From: JBFMGD01 sp040751775
GTDB taxonomy: Bacteria > Bacillota > Dethiobacteria > DTU022
DNA: 39,186 bases
Direction of reading: 5' to 3'
Assembly (NCBI GenBank): GCA_040751775.1
Contig: JBFMGD010000025.1
Span: 1 to 39,186, forward strand
Positions 18,001-26,933 of the stretch are shown here, in pieces. The notes under the pieces were generated by a model that had not been told where the DNA came from, did not search any database, and saw only the letters and a program-made list of their open reading frames with translations. The translations under genes were made by a program, and so were the position numbers. The stretch's first letter is position 1; each line of letters opens with the position of its first letter.

Positions 18001-19140
18001 TTATAAGAGCAAACTGGACAAAATGTAGGCCATGAAAAGGCCGAGATAGTTGCCCACGGCATAACCAACCAACCCGCACAGCAGCCCCGGCGCCAGTACT
18101 TCCCGGTTTTTCAGCACGGCGGCCACAGGAACGACAAAGGGTGGGCCGTAGATACCGGCGGTAGAGGTAATCAGGGTCGTGTCCACGTCGATCCGAATCA
18201 AAGCTGCGAGGATCAAGTGAATAAGTATTGCTCCCAGCATTACTGCGGCTGTAAATAAAAAGATCACCGGTGAAGCGGTCAGAATTTCCTGCAGGTCAAT
18301 GGTCGAACCGACGGCCAGGGAGAAAATGAGGAGCAGGTACTGGCCGAGGGCGTAGGGTGTGCATGCACGGCGCAGTTTTGCGATGAAAGAGCCGGCAATG
18401 CCGAGGGTGGTCACGATGAGAATTACGGCGCCCACAGTGATTGTCCCGGTCAGCAGATGTGATACGCCCAGGCTCAAGGCCACGATTACCGCGGCCAGGC
18501 CCAGTGAAGCGGCGCCCTGCCCCAACTTGGTTTTCACCGGCAGAAGACGGAAGCTCTCTTCTTTGTCTGCCAGGCAATCATCGGCCGTATCTGTCTCCAC
18601 GGATTGAAAGGGCGGCAAAAACTTTTGCAGGAGCGGTTTTGCGGCGAAGAGTAGAAAAATGATATAAAGTCCACCAATCAAGGAATCCGCGGTATGGACC
18701 AGCACAAATGTTTCTTGACGCACTCCCAGCGAAAGGCCGATCGCCATCAGGTTGGGTGTCCCTCCGGTGTAGACGCCGACCAGCATGCCGCTGATCTTCC
18801 AAAACTCGTCGATGCGGGACGAGAAGAGCATTCCGAATGCGAAAGCGCTGGCCAGGGCGCTGAAGATGACCAGGAGAAAAGACAGGATCGTCTTCTTGGC
18901 CAGGCGCAGCCACCGGGTGATGTGAGTCGAAAAAAGGAGCAGGGGTATAGCCAGAGGTACCGAAATTTCGGATATGGTCGTGGAAAGGGAACGGTCGACA
19001 ACTGAGAAGTTGGCGACGATGAAACCGGCCAAATAGCAGAGCAAGATGGGGCTTAAAAAGTTCAATTTCCGGAAACGCCTCAGGCCCAGGGTAATCACGG
19101 CAGGGAATAACAGCAGAAAAACTATCTGTAGCGGCGCCAT
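18001..19140 (-). CDS. DUF819 family integral membrane protein
   Basis: The 379-residue protein is hydrophobic throughout with about ten membrane segments and a short hydrophilic loop near residues 180-205. The early motif LNFLSPILLCYLAGFIVAN and the glycine-rich MLVGVYTGGTPNLMAIGLSLGV match the DUF819 (YjcL-like) family, which is thought to be a carrier, without a proven substrate. GAGGAGGT lies immediately before the ATG at 19140. It is placed between a DASS transporter gene upstream and the S1P-lyase-like gene downstream; tight spacing to the latter suggests co-expression, possibly for uptake or export of an amine or organophosphate handled by the enzyme, which is inference. Confidence 0.82.
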   Translation of the reverse strand: MAPLQIVFLLLFPAVITLGLRRFRKLNFLSPILLCYLAGFIVANFSVVDRSLSTTISEISVPLAIPLLLFSTHITRWLRLAKKTILSFLLVIFSALASAFAFGMLFSSRIDEFWKISGMLVGVYTGGTPNLMAIGLSLGVRQETFVLVHTADSLIGGLYIIFLLFAAKPLLQKFLPPFQSVETDTADDCLADKEESFRLLPVKTKLGQGAASLGLAAVIVALSLGVSHLLTGTITVGAVILIVTTLGIAGSFIAKLRRACTPYALGQYLLLIFSLAVGSTIDLQEILTASPVIFLFTAAVMLGAILIHLILAALIRIDVDTTLITSTAGIYGPPFVVPVAAVLKNREVLAPGLLCGLVGYAVGNYLGLFMAYILSSLLL

Positions 19141-19279
19141 TTATCTACCTCCTCGGTCTGTTTGTAATAACTTGAAAACTCGAACCCCTTGCCTACCGTT
19201 ATATTCGACAATCACCATTTTTTCCCTGCTTTGCGCTGTACGGCTCACGGGATGCCGGGTTGCTGCGGGACGCCCCTAC

Positions 19280-19312
19280 AAAAAACCCCCTCTCCCAGGC
19301 GGGGTGGGGGGG
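19280..19312 (-). terminator. Intrinsic terminator after the DASS transporter gene
   Basis: On the minus strand, a C-rich arm (19312-19302) is followed by CTGGG and a G-rich arm, then TTTTTT at 19285-19280. It begins at the last base after the transporter stop codon. It separates this gene from the DUF819 gene downstream. Confidence 0.65.
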
Positions 19313-20779
19313 CTACCCGACCAGGTGCCCGAAGATGATAAAAGCCAGGGTAATACAGAAAGGGATTAACAAAGTTAACGGTATGCCGGCCCGGGCAAAA
19401 TCTTTAATCGAAAAGTAGCCTGCGGCGTAGGGGATTACATTGGTCGGGCTGGAGGTTACCAGTAAAAAAGCGAGGGAGGTAGCCACTGCTACCGGGCCTG
19501 CCAGGAGCCAGGGATCCAGCCCCATATCTCCGGCCAGGGCGATCACCAGCGGCACCAGGATTACCCCGGTTACTGTATTGCTGGAGAAAAAAACTTTTAA
19601 CAGCTCAACGGCCAGCACCGCCACGAATATGCGAAGAGCCAGCCCCAAAACACCGATCGAGGAAAAGGTCAGCACGGCCAGCCACCGGGCCGCCCCCGTT
19701 TGGAAGATAACCATTCCCAACGATAGACCGGCCGCAATTAAAACGATGCCGCCCCAGTCGATGTCGTGCTGGGCTTCTTTCCATGAGAGCAGCTCTACAC
19801 CCGGCATGAAAAAAAGGACTGCCGCCGCCAGCGCTACCGCCTCAAGCGATATGGAGATTCCCGTAAGGCGAAGCAGCAGCGGGTCGCCCACCCAAAAGAG
19901 AACTGCCGCTGCGAAAATTGCCAGGGCTTTTATTTCGGCCGGCTGCAGCGCAATCCGCACTGCTTCCTGCGGCGGCTTAAATTCTACCGGAGAGAGCTCT
20001 TCAGGAGGAAAAACACGCGTTAAAACCAGATATGCCAGCGGAAGGATGGCGAGCGCGGCTGGTACCCCGACCAGCATCCAGCGCAAGAAATCGATATTCA
20101 CTCCGGCCAGTTCACGCAGGTAACCGAGGGCAACAATATTGGCTCCGTTGCCTACGGGAGTGGCAATCCCCCCGATAGCCGGCCCCCAGGCAATGGAGAT
20201 CATCAGGGCGCGGCCGAAGTTGCTTTGCATCGGGACAGCCTTCGCCTGGCGGAGCAGGTTCAAACCGATCGGCAGTAAAATCGCCGAGACCGACATATTA
20301 ACAATCCACATGGAAAGGGCCGCTCCGATAACTAAAAAGGTAAAAATGAGTTTACGCGGTTGGAAACCGACCTTGTTCAAGATTAGAGCGGTCAGACGGT
20401 CAGCCAGGCCGGAGCGGGTTAAACCGGCTGAGATGATCAGTACACCGATAAAAAAGACGATCACGGCGTTGCCGAAACCGTAACTGACCGTCTCGCTGAA
20501 GGAGGCCATGCCGAAGGCGGGGACAAGGAGCATGCCCACCAGGGCGGATACGGCAAAAGGCAGCGCCTCTGTTACCCATAAAACAATCACAAAAGCAAGG
20601 ATCGCCAGGGCCGCTTTACCCGCTGCGGTCAGCTGCGCGGTATCGCCCATGTTTAGCGGAATGCGTTCCAGTGGCAGCAGGTTAATAGTAATCAGGACTA
20701 AGACCGCTGCCAATAGGGAGACTGTTTTTTTTACAGAGCCGGACTGTTTGCGCGATTGAATAAGCAGAGTTCGAAACAT
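19313..20779 (-). CDS. DASS-family (SLC13-like) sodium/anion symporter
   Basis: The 488-residue protein has around a dozen membrane segments. It carries the DASS/CitT features: WVTEALPFAVSALVGMLLVP early on, the first substrate motif region NMSVSAILLPIGLNLL, and IGGIATPVGNGANIVALG. A second half-repeat contains LVTSSPTNVIPYAAGYFSIKDFAR, where SPTNV matches the SNT-type motif. Such carriers move dicarboxylates, citrate or sulfate with sodium or by exchange; substrate cannot be read from the sequence. ATG at 20779 is chosen over the one at 20815 because GAGGTGA lies directly upstream and the latter falls in the promoter. It is divergent from the MFS gene. Confidence 0.9.
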   Translation of the reverse strand: MFRTLLIQSRKQSGSVKKTVSLLAAVLVLITINLLPLERIPLNMGDTAQLTAAGKAALAILAFVIVLWVTEALPFAVSALVGMLLVPAFGMASFSETVSYGFGNAVIVFFIGVLIISAGLTRSGLADRLTALILNKVGFQPRKLIFTFLVIGAALSMWIVNMSVSAILLPIGLNLLRQAKAVPMQSNFGRALMISIAWGPAIGGIATPVGNGANIVALGYLRELAGVNIDFLRWMLVGVPAALAILPLAYLVLTRVFPPEELSPVEFKPPQEAVRIALQPAEIKALAIFAAAVLFWVGDPLLLRLTGISISLEAVALAAAVLFFMPGVELLSWKEAQHDIDWGGIVLIAAGLSLGMVIFQTGAARWLAVLTFSSIGVLGLALRIFVAVLAVELLKVFFSSNTVTGVILVPLVIALAGDMGLDPWLLAGPVAVATSLAFLLVTSSPTNVIPYAAGYFSIKDFARAGIPLTLLIPFCITLAFIIFGHLVG

Positions 20780-20814
20780 ACTGTCACCTCTAGAAAAAGT
20801 GTATCGGTTAAACA

Positions 20815-20844
20815 ATTATACCGGGGCGTTTGGAGCTCTGTAAA
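20815..20844 (-). promoter_or_regulatory. Sigma-A-type promoter for the DASS transporter gene
   Basis: On the minus strand, TTTACA (20844-20839) is followed by 18 bases and TATAAT (20820-20815), 35 bases before the proposed start at 20779. Confidence 0.6.
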
Positions 20845-20995
20845 ATCAATAATTCGAATGGCCCTATCGCAAATAATTATAGAATTCCCGGCGCCTGGCG
20901 GAGAACTTGCGTTTCGCCTGGCCTCAGCCGCGGTTAGCGGCAGGGATTGGTGTTTTTACCGCGAACTTATTGCGGTGGAGGTTTATACAGCTAAT

Positions 20996-22318
20996 ATGGC
21001 AGCAAAATTACAAGTCGGTACAGCCCGCTATTTCATGTGGTTCCTGCTCACCCTTACTCACGTGATCACTCATTTCCACCGGTTCAATATCAATGTGTTG
21101 GCCGACCAGCTGATGGTTGAATTTAACCTGTCCGCTGTCTCCCTGGGCAACCTGGCCGCCGCTTACTCGTATACCTACCTGTTAATGCAGATTCCCGGCG
21201 GTCTGCTGATCGACCGCTGGGGGCCGCGCCGCACCGCTTTTGTCGCGGCGCTGTTTTTGGGGGTGGGTTCTCTGCTCTTCGCTACGGCGCACTCAATCAG
21301 CGCCATATTTCTGGGCCGCCTGATCATCGGCTTCGGCGGCTCGGTGATCTTGATTAACATTTTAAAGTTTCAGTCAGCGTGGTTCCGTGAAAACCAGTTT
21401 GCGACCATGTCCGGCCTGGCCATCTTGATCGGCTCCCTCGGCGCCGTCGCGGCTACCTTTCCCCTGGCGTATATCGTCGCCCTGGCCTCATGGCGAATCG
21501 TGTTTCTTGTAACCGGGGTGGCGGGGGTTCTGATAGCGTTTTATAGCTTCCTCTGGGTAAGAGACCGGCCCGGCCAAGATGGCCGAAGCCTTCAATTACC
21601 CGGCCGTGCAGAGGCGGCCGGCGGTATCTCCATACCGGCCGCGCTTAAGCAAGTCGTCCGGAACCGCTCCCTGTGGGTTATATTCCTGGTAAATTTCGGT
21701 TTTTACGGCAGCTTTATTGCCCTGACCGGCGCATGGGGTGTCACCTATGTGATGCAGATCTATAACCTGACCCGGCAAGAATCAGCGCTGTTCATGTTTC
21801 CGGCGATCCTGGGGATGATGTTGGGCGCGCCGGTATGGGGAATCATCTCGGATAAGATGGGCCGGCGGAAGTTGCCCATTATCCTGGCCGGCCTGTTTTT
21901 CGCGGCCAATTGGGTGCTCCTGTTAACCGTTTCCGGAGGAAAGCCGCCGCTGGCGCTGCTTTGCCTGGTTGTTTTCAACCTCGGGGTCGGGGCTTCGATG
22001 CAAACCCTTACGCTGACCTACGCTAAAGAGTTAAGCCCGCCCGCGCTCACCGGCACGGCAACCGCCTTTGTCAACATCGGCAGTTTCAGCGGCGTCGCAG
22101 CCTTGCAGCTTTTGTTTGGGTATGTCCTGCAACGGGGTTGGCAGGGTCTCTACCACGCAGGGATGATGATTTACCCGCTTCAATCTTATCTCGGCGCTTT
22201 CAGCCTGTGCTTCGTTTTTGTCTTAATCTCGTTCGGTTTCACGCTGGTATTGCAAGACAAGCGGCCCGCATCGCTGCAGCCCTTCCGTATTGAGGCTAAG
22301 CAGCAACCGGGTGTTTAA
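20996..22318 (+). CDS. Major facilitator superfamily transporter
   Basis: The 440-residue protein has 12 predicted membrane segments. The loop 2-3 signature GGLLIDRWGPRRTAF and its second-half counterpart GIISDKMGRRKLP are clear, and the central loop begins WVRDRPGQDG. The early motif HFHRFNINVLADQLMVEFNLSAVSLGNLAAAYSY resembles organic-anion (sugar acid or dicarboxylate) MFS carriers, but the substrate is not determined. The frame is open upstream to 20756, overlapping the divergent gene, but homology and hydrophobicity start near 20996. GGAGG is 14 bases upstream, so the GTG at 20972 is excluded mainly by its overlap with that site. No partner gene for the transported compound is evident. 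Confidence 0.85.
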   Translation: MAAKLQVGTARYFMWFLLTLTHVITHFHRFNINVLADQLMVEFNLSAVSLGNLAAAYSYTYLLMQIPGGLLIDRWGPRRTAFVAALFLGVGSLLFATAHSISAIFLGRLIIGFGGSVILINILKFQSAWFRENQFATMSGLAILIGSLGAVAATFPLAYIVALASWRIVFLVTGVAGVLIAFYSFLWVRDRPGQDGRSLQLPGRAEAAGGISIPAALKQVVRNRSLWVIFLVNFGFYGSFIALTGAWGVTYVMQIYNLTRQESALFMFPAILGMMLGAPVWGIISDKMGRRKLPIILAGLFFAANWVLLLTVSGGKPPLALLCLVVFNLGVGASMQTLTLTYAKELSPPALTGTATAFVNIGSFSGVAALQLLFGYVLQRGWQGLYHAGMMIYPLQSYLGAFSLCFVFVLISFGFTLVLQDKRPASLQPFRIEAKQQPGV

Positions 22319-22432
22319 TTTTAACGAATTAGGAAGACCATGCAGAAGCCGTTCTTCTGTACGGCAGGGGAAAAAGGAGCTATGAAGAATCAATAAGATA
22401 TTGAACCGAATCGGCGCCTAGAGGTGATCCCA

Positions 22433-23098
22433 ATGCAATATAAAGCGATTATCTTCGACCTGGACGGGACACTCCTCGATTCATTGGCGGATATCGCCTA
22501 CTCGGTGAATGCCGTTTTGGAGCGGCACGGTTTTTCCGGTCATCCATTGCAGGCATACCGGTATTATATCGGAGACGGAATCAATACGTTGATCGAGCGC
22601 GCCTGTCTTGAGCCGATTAGGGAAGGAGCGACACCGGCCCGGCTGGTGAAAGAGTTTCTCGTGGAGTACCGGCTCCGCTGGCATCACCATACCCGGCCGT
22701 ACTCGGGAGTGCCGGAGTTGCTCGATTTACTGGAAGGGCGCGGCGTGCCTAAGGCCATCTTTTCAAACAAGCCGCACCACTTTGCGGTACTCACGACGGA
22801 GAAGCTGTTGCCTCACTGGCATTTTGCAGCGGTGCAGGGATCGCTGCCGGATCAACCCCTGAAACCGGATCCGGCGGGAGCCCTGGCGGTTACCCGTCAG
22901 TTGGGTATTGCCCCGGAGAAATGTCTCTATCTGGGCGACACCGATATAGACATGTTTACCGCCAATCGCGCCGGCATGTATGCTGTGGGAGCTCTATGGG
23001 GTTTTCGCCCGGCGGAAAACCTGCTGGCCGGAGGAGCGCGGCAGTTGGTGGAAAACCCCTTGGATGTAGCGGTATTTTTCCCATCCACCACCCGATAA
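22433..23098 (+). CDS. gph: HAD-superfamily phosphatase, phosphoglycolate phosphatase-like
   Basis: The 221-residue protein has all four HAD motifs: FDLDGTLLDS (nucleophile Asp and acid/base Asp), FSNKPH (Ser/Thr motif), the Lys in LKPDPAGAL, and LGDTDIDM for Mg2+ binding. A helical cap between motifs I and II matches subclass I phosphatases of the Gph type. Phosphoglycolate, formed during DNA repair, is the usual substrate, though promiscuity is common. ATG at 22433 follows GAGGTGATC at proper spacing; the GTG at 22424 lies inside that site. It stands between an MFS gene and an amidohydrolase gene on the same strand. Confidence 0.85.
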   Translation: MQYKAIIFDLDGTLLDSLADIAYSVNAVLERHGFSGHPLQAYRYYIGDGINTLIERACLEPIREGATPARLVKEFLVEYRLRWHHHTRPYSGVPELLDLLEGRGVPKAIFSNKPHHFAVLTTEKLLPHWHFAAVQGSLPDQPLKPDPAGALAVTRQLGIAPEKCLYLGDTDIDMFTANRAGMYAVGALWGFRPAENLLAGGARQLVENPLDVAVFFPSTTR

Positions 23099-23156
23099 GC
23101 TTCAGTTTAAGGCGTGGTGCCACCGCGTCCAAACGATATTGAAGGGAGTATGGGGC

Positions 23157-24782
23157 ATGGATCTGATTTTACATAACGGTAACATTATTACCATGGATAA
23201 GCGCTCCCCCCGGGTCAGGGCGGTGGCGGCCAGGGGCGGTAAAATTGTCGCCTCAGGTCAAGACGCGGCGGTGCTCACGCTGCGGGAGCCTGCCACGACG
23301 GTGGTGGACCTGAAAGGCAAGACGGTGGTGCCCGGATTTAACGACAGCCATATGCATCTCTTGGGTTACGCCCTGACCCGCAATATGGTTGACTTGCGCC
23401 GCTGCCACGGTGCGGGTGAGTTAGCGCGGGCGATACAGGGACATATCCGGGAACATGAAATCGGTCAAGGTGCCTGGGTATTTGGCTGGGGCTGGGATCA
23501 GACCCTGTTTGCGGATCGGGAGATGCCTACCCGCGCGGACCTGGACATTGCCTCCACTGAACACTGCCTAGTAGCCTTGCGGACCTGCGGCCATCTTTGC
23601 GCGGTGAATACCGCCACGCTCCGGGCGGCAGGCATATTTGAAAAACCTCCTGCCGTCAAGGGCGGCAGTGTGGCTGTCGACAAGCACGGTGTCCCGACCG
23701 GGGTTTTGGCGGAAAAGGCGATGGACTTGGTTTTGGGGTTGCTACCGTCAATTGGTAAGGATATAATCAAAGCCTTAATTTTAATGGCCGCGGAAGATTT
23801 TCTGAAAGCCGGGCTCACGTCTGTGCAGACTGATGATCTGGCCCATTTCAAAGGTGACGTCAGCGAGGTTTTAAATGCCTATATCGAGTTGGATCAGGCC
23901 GGTGCGATGCCGCTGCGGGTGAACGCGCAGCTGCTTTTGCCCACCCTGGAAAAACTGCGCGCATTTCTGGCAATGGGTTACCGGACCGGTTTTGGAAGCG
24001 ATTTTTTTAAGATCGGCCCCCTGAAGCTGCTTACGGACGGCTCCCTGGGAGGGCGGACCGCCTATTTGGCCGCGCCGTACAGCGATGATCCGGGCAGCCG
24101 CGGTATCCCGGTTTTAAATCGGGAGCTGCTGGAGGAACTGGTAGAGACGGCGCATGCCGCCGGCATGCAGGTAGCGGCACACGCGATCGGCGATGCGGCC
24201 GTCGAAATGGCCCTGGACTCTTTCGCCCGGGCCCAGAAGAGCCACCCCCGCGACGACCCCCGCTTTCGGATCATCCATGCCTCATTTGTGCGGCCGGACC
24301 TGCTGGACCGTTTTAAGAGGCAGAGGCTAGCGGCCGATATCCAACCTGCTTTCGTCCCGTCTGATTCTCCATTTGTGGAAGACCGTCTGGGCCCGGATCG
24401 CGCCCGCTGGGTTTACTGCTGGAGATCCTTCCTGGAAAAAGGGATTCGTATGGGCGGGGGCTCCGATTGCCCGGTAGAGTCTTATCAACCGCTGTTGGGC
24501 CTGCATGCCGCTGTCACCCGGCAAGATCTGAGCGGTCATCCGCCGGGCGGCTGGTTTCCCGGGCAGAAACTGACGGTGGAAGAGGCGTTGGCAATTTTCA
24601 CCCTGGGCTCCGCGTACTGTTCTTTCGAAGAGGACCTGAAAGGATCGATAACGCCCGGTAAACTGGCCGATATGGTGGTTCTTTCGGAAGATATTACCCG
24701 GATTAACCCGGATCAGATCAAAGATATGACCGTTGAGATGACTGTAATGCACGGCAAGCTGGTTTGGGCGGCGGACCGTTAA
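23157..24782 (+). CDS. YtcJ-like amidohydrolase
   Basis: The 541-residue metal-dependent hydrolase starts with a small beta-sandwich (LILHNGNIITMD) and continues into a TIM barrel. Metal-binding motifs are NDSHMHLLG, AHAIGDAAVE, the later HASFVRPD and GGSDCPVES. The C-terminal ITPGKLADMVVLSEDI closes the sandwich, as in amidohydrolase 3 / N-substituted formamide deformylase-like members. The physiological amide or ester is unknown. ATG at 23157 is chosen since GAAGGGAG lies just upstream and the family begins with this strand; the frame starts six codons earlier. A hairpin terminator follows at 24804. Confidence 0.88.
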   Translation: MDLILHNGNIITMDKRSPRVRAVAARGGKIVASGQDAAVLTLREPATTVVDLKGKTVVPGFNDSHMHLLGYALTRNMVDLRRCHGAGELARAIQGHIREHEIGQGAWVFGWGWDQTLFADREMPTRADLDIASTEHCLVALRTCGHLCAVNTATLRAAGIFEKPPAVKGGSVAVDKHGVPTGVLAEKAMDLVLGLLPSIGKDIIKALILMAAEDFLKAGLTSVQTDDLAHFKGDVSEVLNAYIELDQAGAMPLRVNAQLLLPTLEKLRAFLAMGYRTGFGSDFFKIGPLKLLTDGSLGGRTAYLAAPYSDDPGSRGIPVLNRELLEELVETAHAAGMQVAAHAIGDAAVEMALDSFARAQKSHPRDDPRFRIIHASFVRPDLLDRFKRQRLAADIQPAFVPSDSPFVEDRLGPDRARWVYCWRSFLEKGIRMGGGSDCPVESYQPLLGLHAAVTRQDLSGHPPGGWFPGQKLTVEEALAIFTLGSAYCSFEEDLKGSITPGKLADMVVLSEDITRINPDQIKDMTVEMTVMHGKLVWAADR

Positions 24783-24803
24783 AGCTGTCCGCTGCGCTGC
24801 CTG

Positions 24804-24832
24804 AACTCCTTCCGTACCGGAAGGAGTTTAAA
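24804..24832 (+). terminator. Hairpin terminator after the amidohydrolase gene
   Basis: AACTCCTTCC and GGAAGGAGTT form a perfect 10-bp stem around the loop GTACC. The following tract TTAAATTTAT is T-rich but interrupted, so efficiency may be partial. Confidence 0.6.
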
Positions 24833-24934
24833 TTTATCTTGATTTACCTTGTGATCCGTTCGCCAATGGTTTAAACTTATAAAATAAATTACTACGCAGG
24901 AGTTTACAAAACTGCACAGGAGGTGGAAAACGCC

Positions 24935-26542
24935 GTGCGCATACTGGTCAGTGACAGCCTCTCCGATAAAGGTTTGGCTTGCCTGCGGGAGCGGGCTGAG
25001 GTGGATTACAAACCCGGCCTCGAAGCGGAACAGTTGCTTGAGACGATCGGCCGCTATGACGCCTTGATTGTCCGCAGCGGCACCCGCGTTACCGCTTCTG
25101 TGATCGAGGCGGGGCGTAAGTTAAAGGTAATCGGGCGCGCCGGCGCCGGCGTGGATAATATTGATGTGGAGAAGGCAACGGAAAAAGGGATCATGGTGAT
25201 TAATACCCCCGGCGCCAACACGATCTCCACCGCCGAGCACGCTGTAGCGATGTTAACGGCCCTGGCCCGCAATATTCCCGCAGCCCATAATACATATCGC
25301 AGCGGTTCCTTTAAGCGGGAGAAGTTAATCGGGGTGGAACTTGCCTCGAAAACACTTGGCATTGTCGGCCTCGGGCGTATCGGCAGTGAAGTGGCCAGGC
25401 GAACCCGGCCCATGGGCATGCGCCTGCTGGCATACGATCCCTATATCTCCACCGACAGGGCTGAACAGCTGGGGGTAGAGCCGGTCGATCTCGAAAGCCT
25501 GCTCAGGCAGAGCGACTTTATCACCTTGCATCTGCCCCTGGTATCGGCGACCCGCCATATCATCGGGTCGGAGCAGTTTGCCTTGATGAAAAAAGGGGTG
25601 CGCCTGATCAATTGCGCCCGGGGCGGCCTCATCGATGACGACGCCCTCTACAGGGCGCTTTTGGAAGGCAGGGTTGCCGGAGCGGCGCTGGATGTATTTG
25701 AAAACGAAAATCCGCTCGAAAATAAGTTATTCGCCCTGGAGAGCGTAATTGTCACGCCTCACCTGGGTGCGTCTACTCTGGAAGCGCAGGAAAATGTGGC
25801 GGTGCAGGTGGCCGACCAGGTGATCAAGGCGCTTTACGGTGAACCGGTGGTCTCCGCCGTCAATGTACCCGGCTTTTCGTTTGAAATTATGGCCGAGGTG
25901 GAACCCTTCCTGCCCCTGATGCACCTGTTGGGCAGCTTCCTGATGCAGCTTTTCGGAGGTTCCGTCGAAGAGGTGGAGATACACTACAGCGGCGAAATCG
26001 CCTCCAAGCCCCTGGCGCCGCTGACGACATCGTGCCTGATCGGGATTCTGCAAATAATGCTGGGTGAGCAGGCCAACTATGTCAACGCGCCTCACTTGAT
26101 CAAAAGCCGCGGGATCAAGGTTCAGGAGTTCAGCACCAGCAGTGTAAAAAACTATACCAACCATGTAGCCCTCAAGGTTAAATCGAGCGACAGCAGTTAC
26201 ACTGTTGCCGGCACGGTGCTCAATAAAAATGATATGCGGATCGTGCAGATCAACGGCTATCTGATCGATGCCGTTCCCTCCAGGTATATGCTTGTGACGA
26301 CTCACTACGACCGCCCCGGGGTCGTGGGCCATGTCGGCACCATCCTCGGCAATGAGAAGATCAACATCGCCAGTATGCAGTTGGGACGGCAGGTGATCGG
26401 CGGTGAAGCGGTAATGATTATCCAGGTGGATGATCCCGTGCCGAAAGCAGTCCTCGACCGGATCAACGCTCTTGATCTGATGCACACCACCCGCTTTGTC
26501 GAGTTGGTCGGCCAGGAACTGATAAAAGGAGTCAGACCTTGA
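24935..26542 (+). CDS. serA: D-3-phosphoglycerate dehydrogenase
   Basis: The 535-residue protein matches the long, three-domain SerA. It has VIGRAGAGVDNIDVE, the dinucleotide motif LGIVGLGRIGSEVARR, the catalytic Arg/Glu/His segments NCARGGLIDDDAL, ALDVFENE and VTPHLGAST, an intervening domain around residues 320-450 and a C-terminal ACT domain (MLVTTHYDRPGVVGHVGTIL). It oxidises 3-phosphoglycerate to phosphohydroxypyruvate with NAD+, the first step of serine synthesis, and the ACT domain implies serine feedback. GTG at 24935 is chosen because AGGAGGTGG ends eight bases upstream; the GTG at 24923 is inside that ribosome site. No serine aminotransferase gene is adjacent. Confidence 0.95.
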   Translation: MRILVSDSLSDKGLACLRERAEVDYKPGLEAEQLLETIGRYDALIVRSGTRVTASVIEAGRKLKVIGRAGAGVDNIDVEKATEKGIMVINTPGANTISTAEHAVAMLTALARNIPAAHNTYRSGSFKREKLIGVELASKTLGIVGLGRIGSEVARRTRPMGMRLLAYDPYISTDRAEQLGVEPVDLESLLRQSDFITLHLPLVSATRHIIGSEQFALMKKGVRLINCARGGLIDDDALYRALLEGRVAGAALDVFENENPLENKLFALESVIVTPHLGASTLEAQENVAVQVADQVIKALYGEPVVSAVNVPGFSFEIMAEVEPFLPLMHLLGSFLMQLFGGSVEEVEIHYSGEIASKPLAPLTTSCLIGILQIMLGEQANYVNAPHLIKSRGIKVQEFSTSSVKNYTNHVALKVKSSDSSYTVAGTVLNKNDMRIVQINGYLIDAVPSRYMLVTTHYDRPGVVGHVGTILGNEKINIASMQLGRQVIGGEAVMIIQVDDPVPKAVLDRINALDLMHTTRFVELVGQELIKGVRP

Positions 26543-26593
26543 ATGCTACCAACGGGCTGGCGGCAGGAGAAATAAGGGGTCAACAAGCCTATC

Positions 26594-26756
26594 CTAAAAT
26601 AGTGATCTCATTTTTGCCAGCCGTTTAATTCGATCGCACACCGGCGGATGGTTACAGAAGAGCCCGCTTAAACTTCGCGCCGAGAGCGGGTTGACGATAA
26701 ACATGTGGGAGGTAGCGTCGTTTACCCCGATCATCGGCCGACCGCGGGTGTAGCTT
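26594..26756 (-). pseudogene. C-terminal fragment of an HtpX-like M48 metalloprotease
   Basis: On the minus strand a 53-codon open piece ends at TAG (26596-26594). It reads NDATSHMFIVNPLS, then SLSGLFCNHPPVCDRIKRLAKM. This matches the C-terminus of HtpX/M48B proteases, where ATAHLFIVNPL is followed by LFSTHPPTEERI(A/K)RL. The catalytic HExxH region is absent, and an in-frame TAG stands directly upstream, so only a scrap of the gene survives. Substitutions such as Cys for Ser/Thr before HPP suggest drift. Confidence 0.6.
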
Positions 26757-26779
26757 TCCTAGGTTTTTAAATGATAGAG

Positions 26780-26902
26780 CTAATCCAGGACCACTGTAAG
26801 ATTGTCCATCTCATATCGGCATTCCAACTCGCTCAACCACCGGCAGGAATAAACTAAAACTGGAAGAATAATTGATATCAGTAATTTAATATACCTGTGC
26901 AT
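26780..26902 (-). CDS. Possible small membrane peptide or remnant (40 residues), unknown
   Basis: An ATG at 26902 on the minus strand opens a 40-residue frame beginning MHRYIKLLISIILPVLVYSC, a plausible single membrane helix or lipoprotein-like signal, followed by a charged tail with EMDNLTVVLD. It ends in TAG, and a few more codons lie before the next stop. No family is recognised and no clear ribosome site was seen. It lies between the htpX fragment and sir2 and may be another remnant. Confidence 0.2.
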   Translation of the reverse strand: MHRYIKLLISIILPVLVYSCRWLSELECRYEMDNLTVVLD

Positions 26903-26933
26903 GGTAAATTCCCAAAACGCGGCATGGGGGAAT

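Noticed and set aside
19440..20123. A 227-codon frame antisense to the DASS transporter
   Set aside because: Ser/Thr/Arg-rich low-complexity shadow of a membrane protein gene.
22342..22398. An 18-codon frame upstream of the HAD gene
   Set aside because: No support beyond an ATG and a weak purine stretch.
23105..23130. GGTGCCACCGCG, resembling a T-box antiterminator sequence
   Set aside because: Only about 40 bases separate the two genes, there is no room for stem I or a terminator, and the match to the T-box consensus is incomplete.
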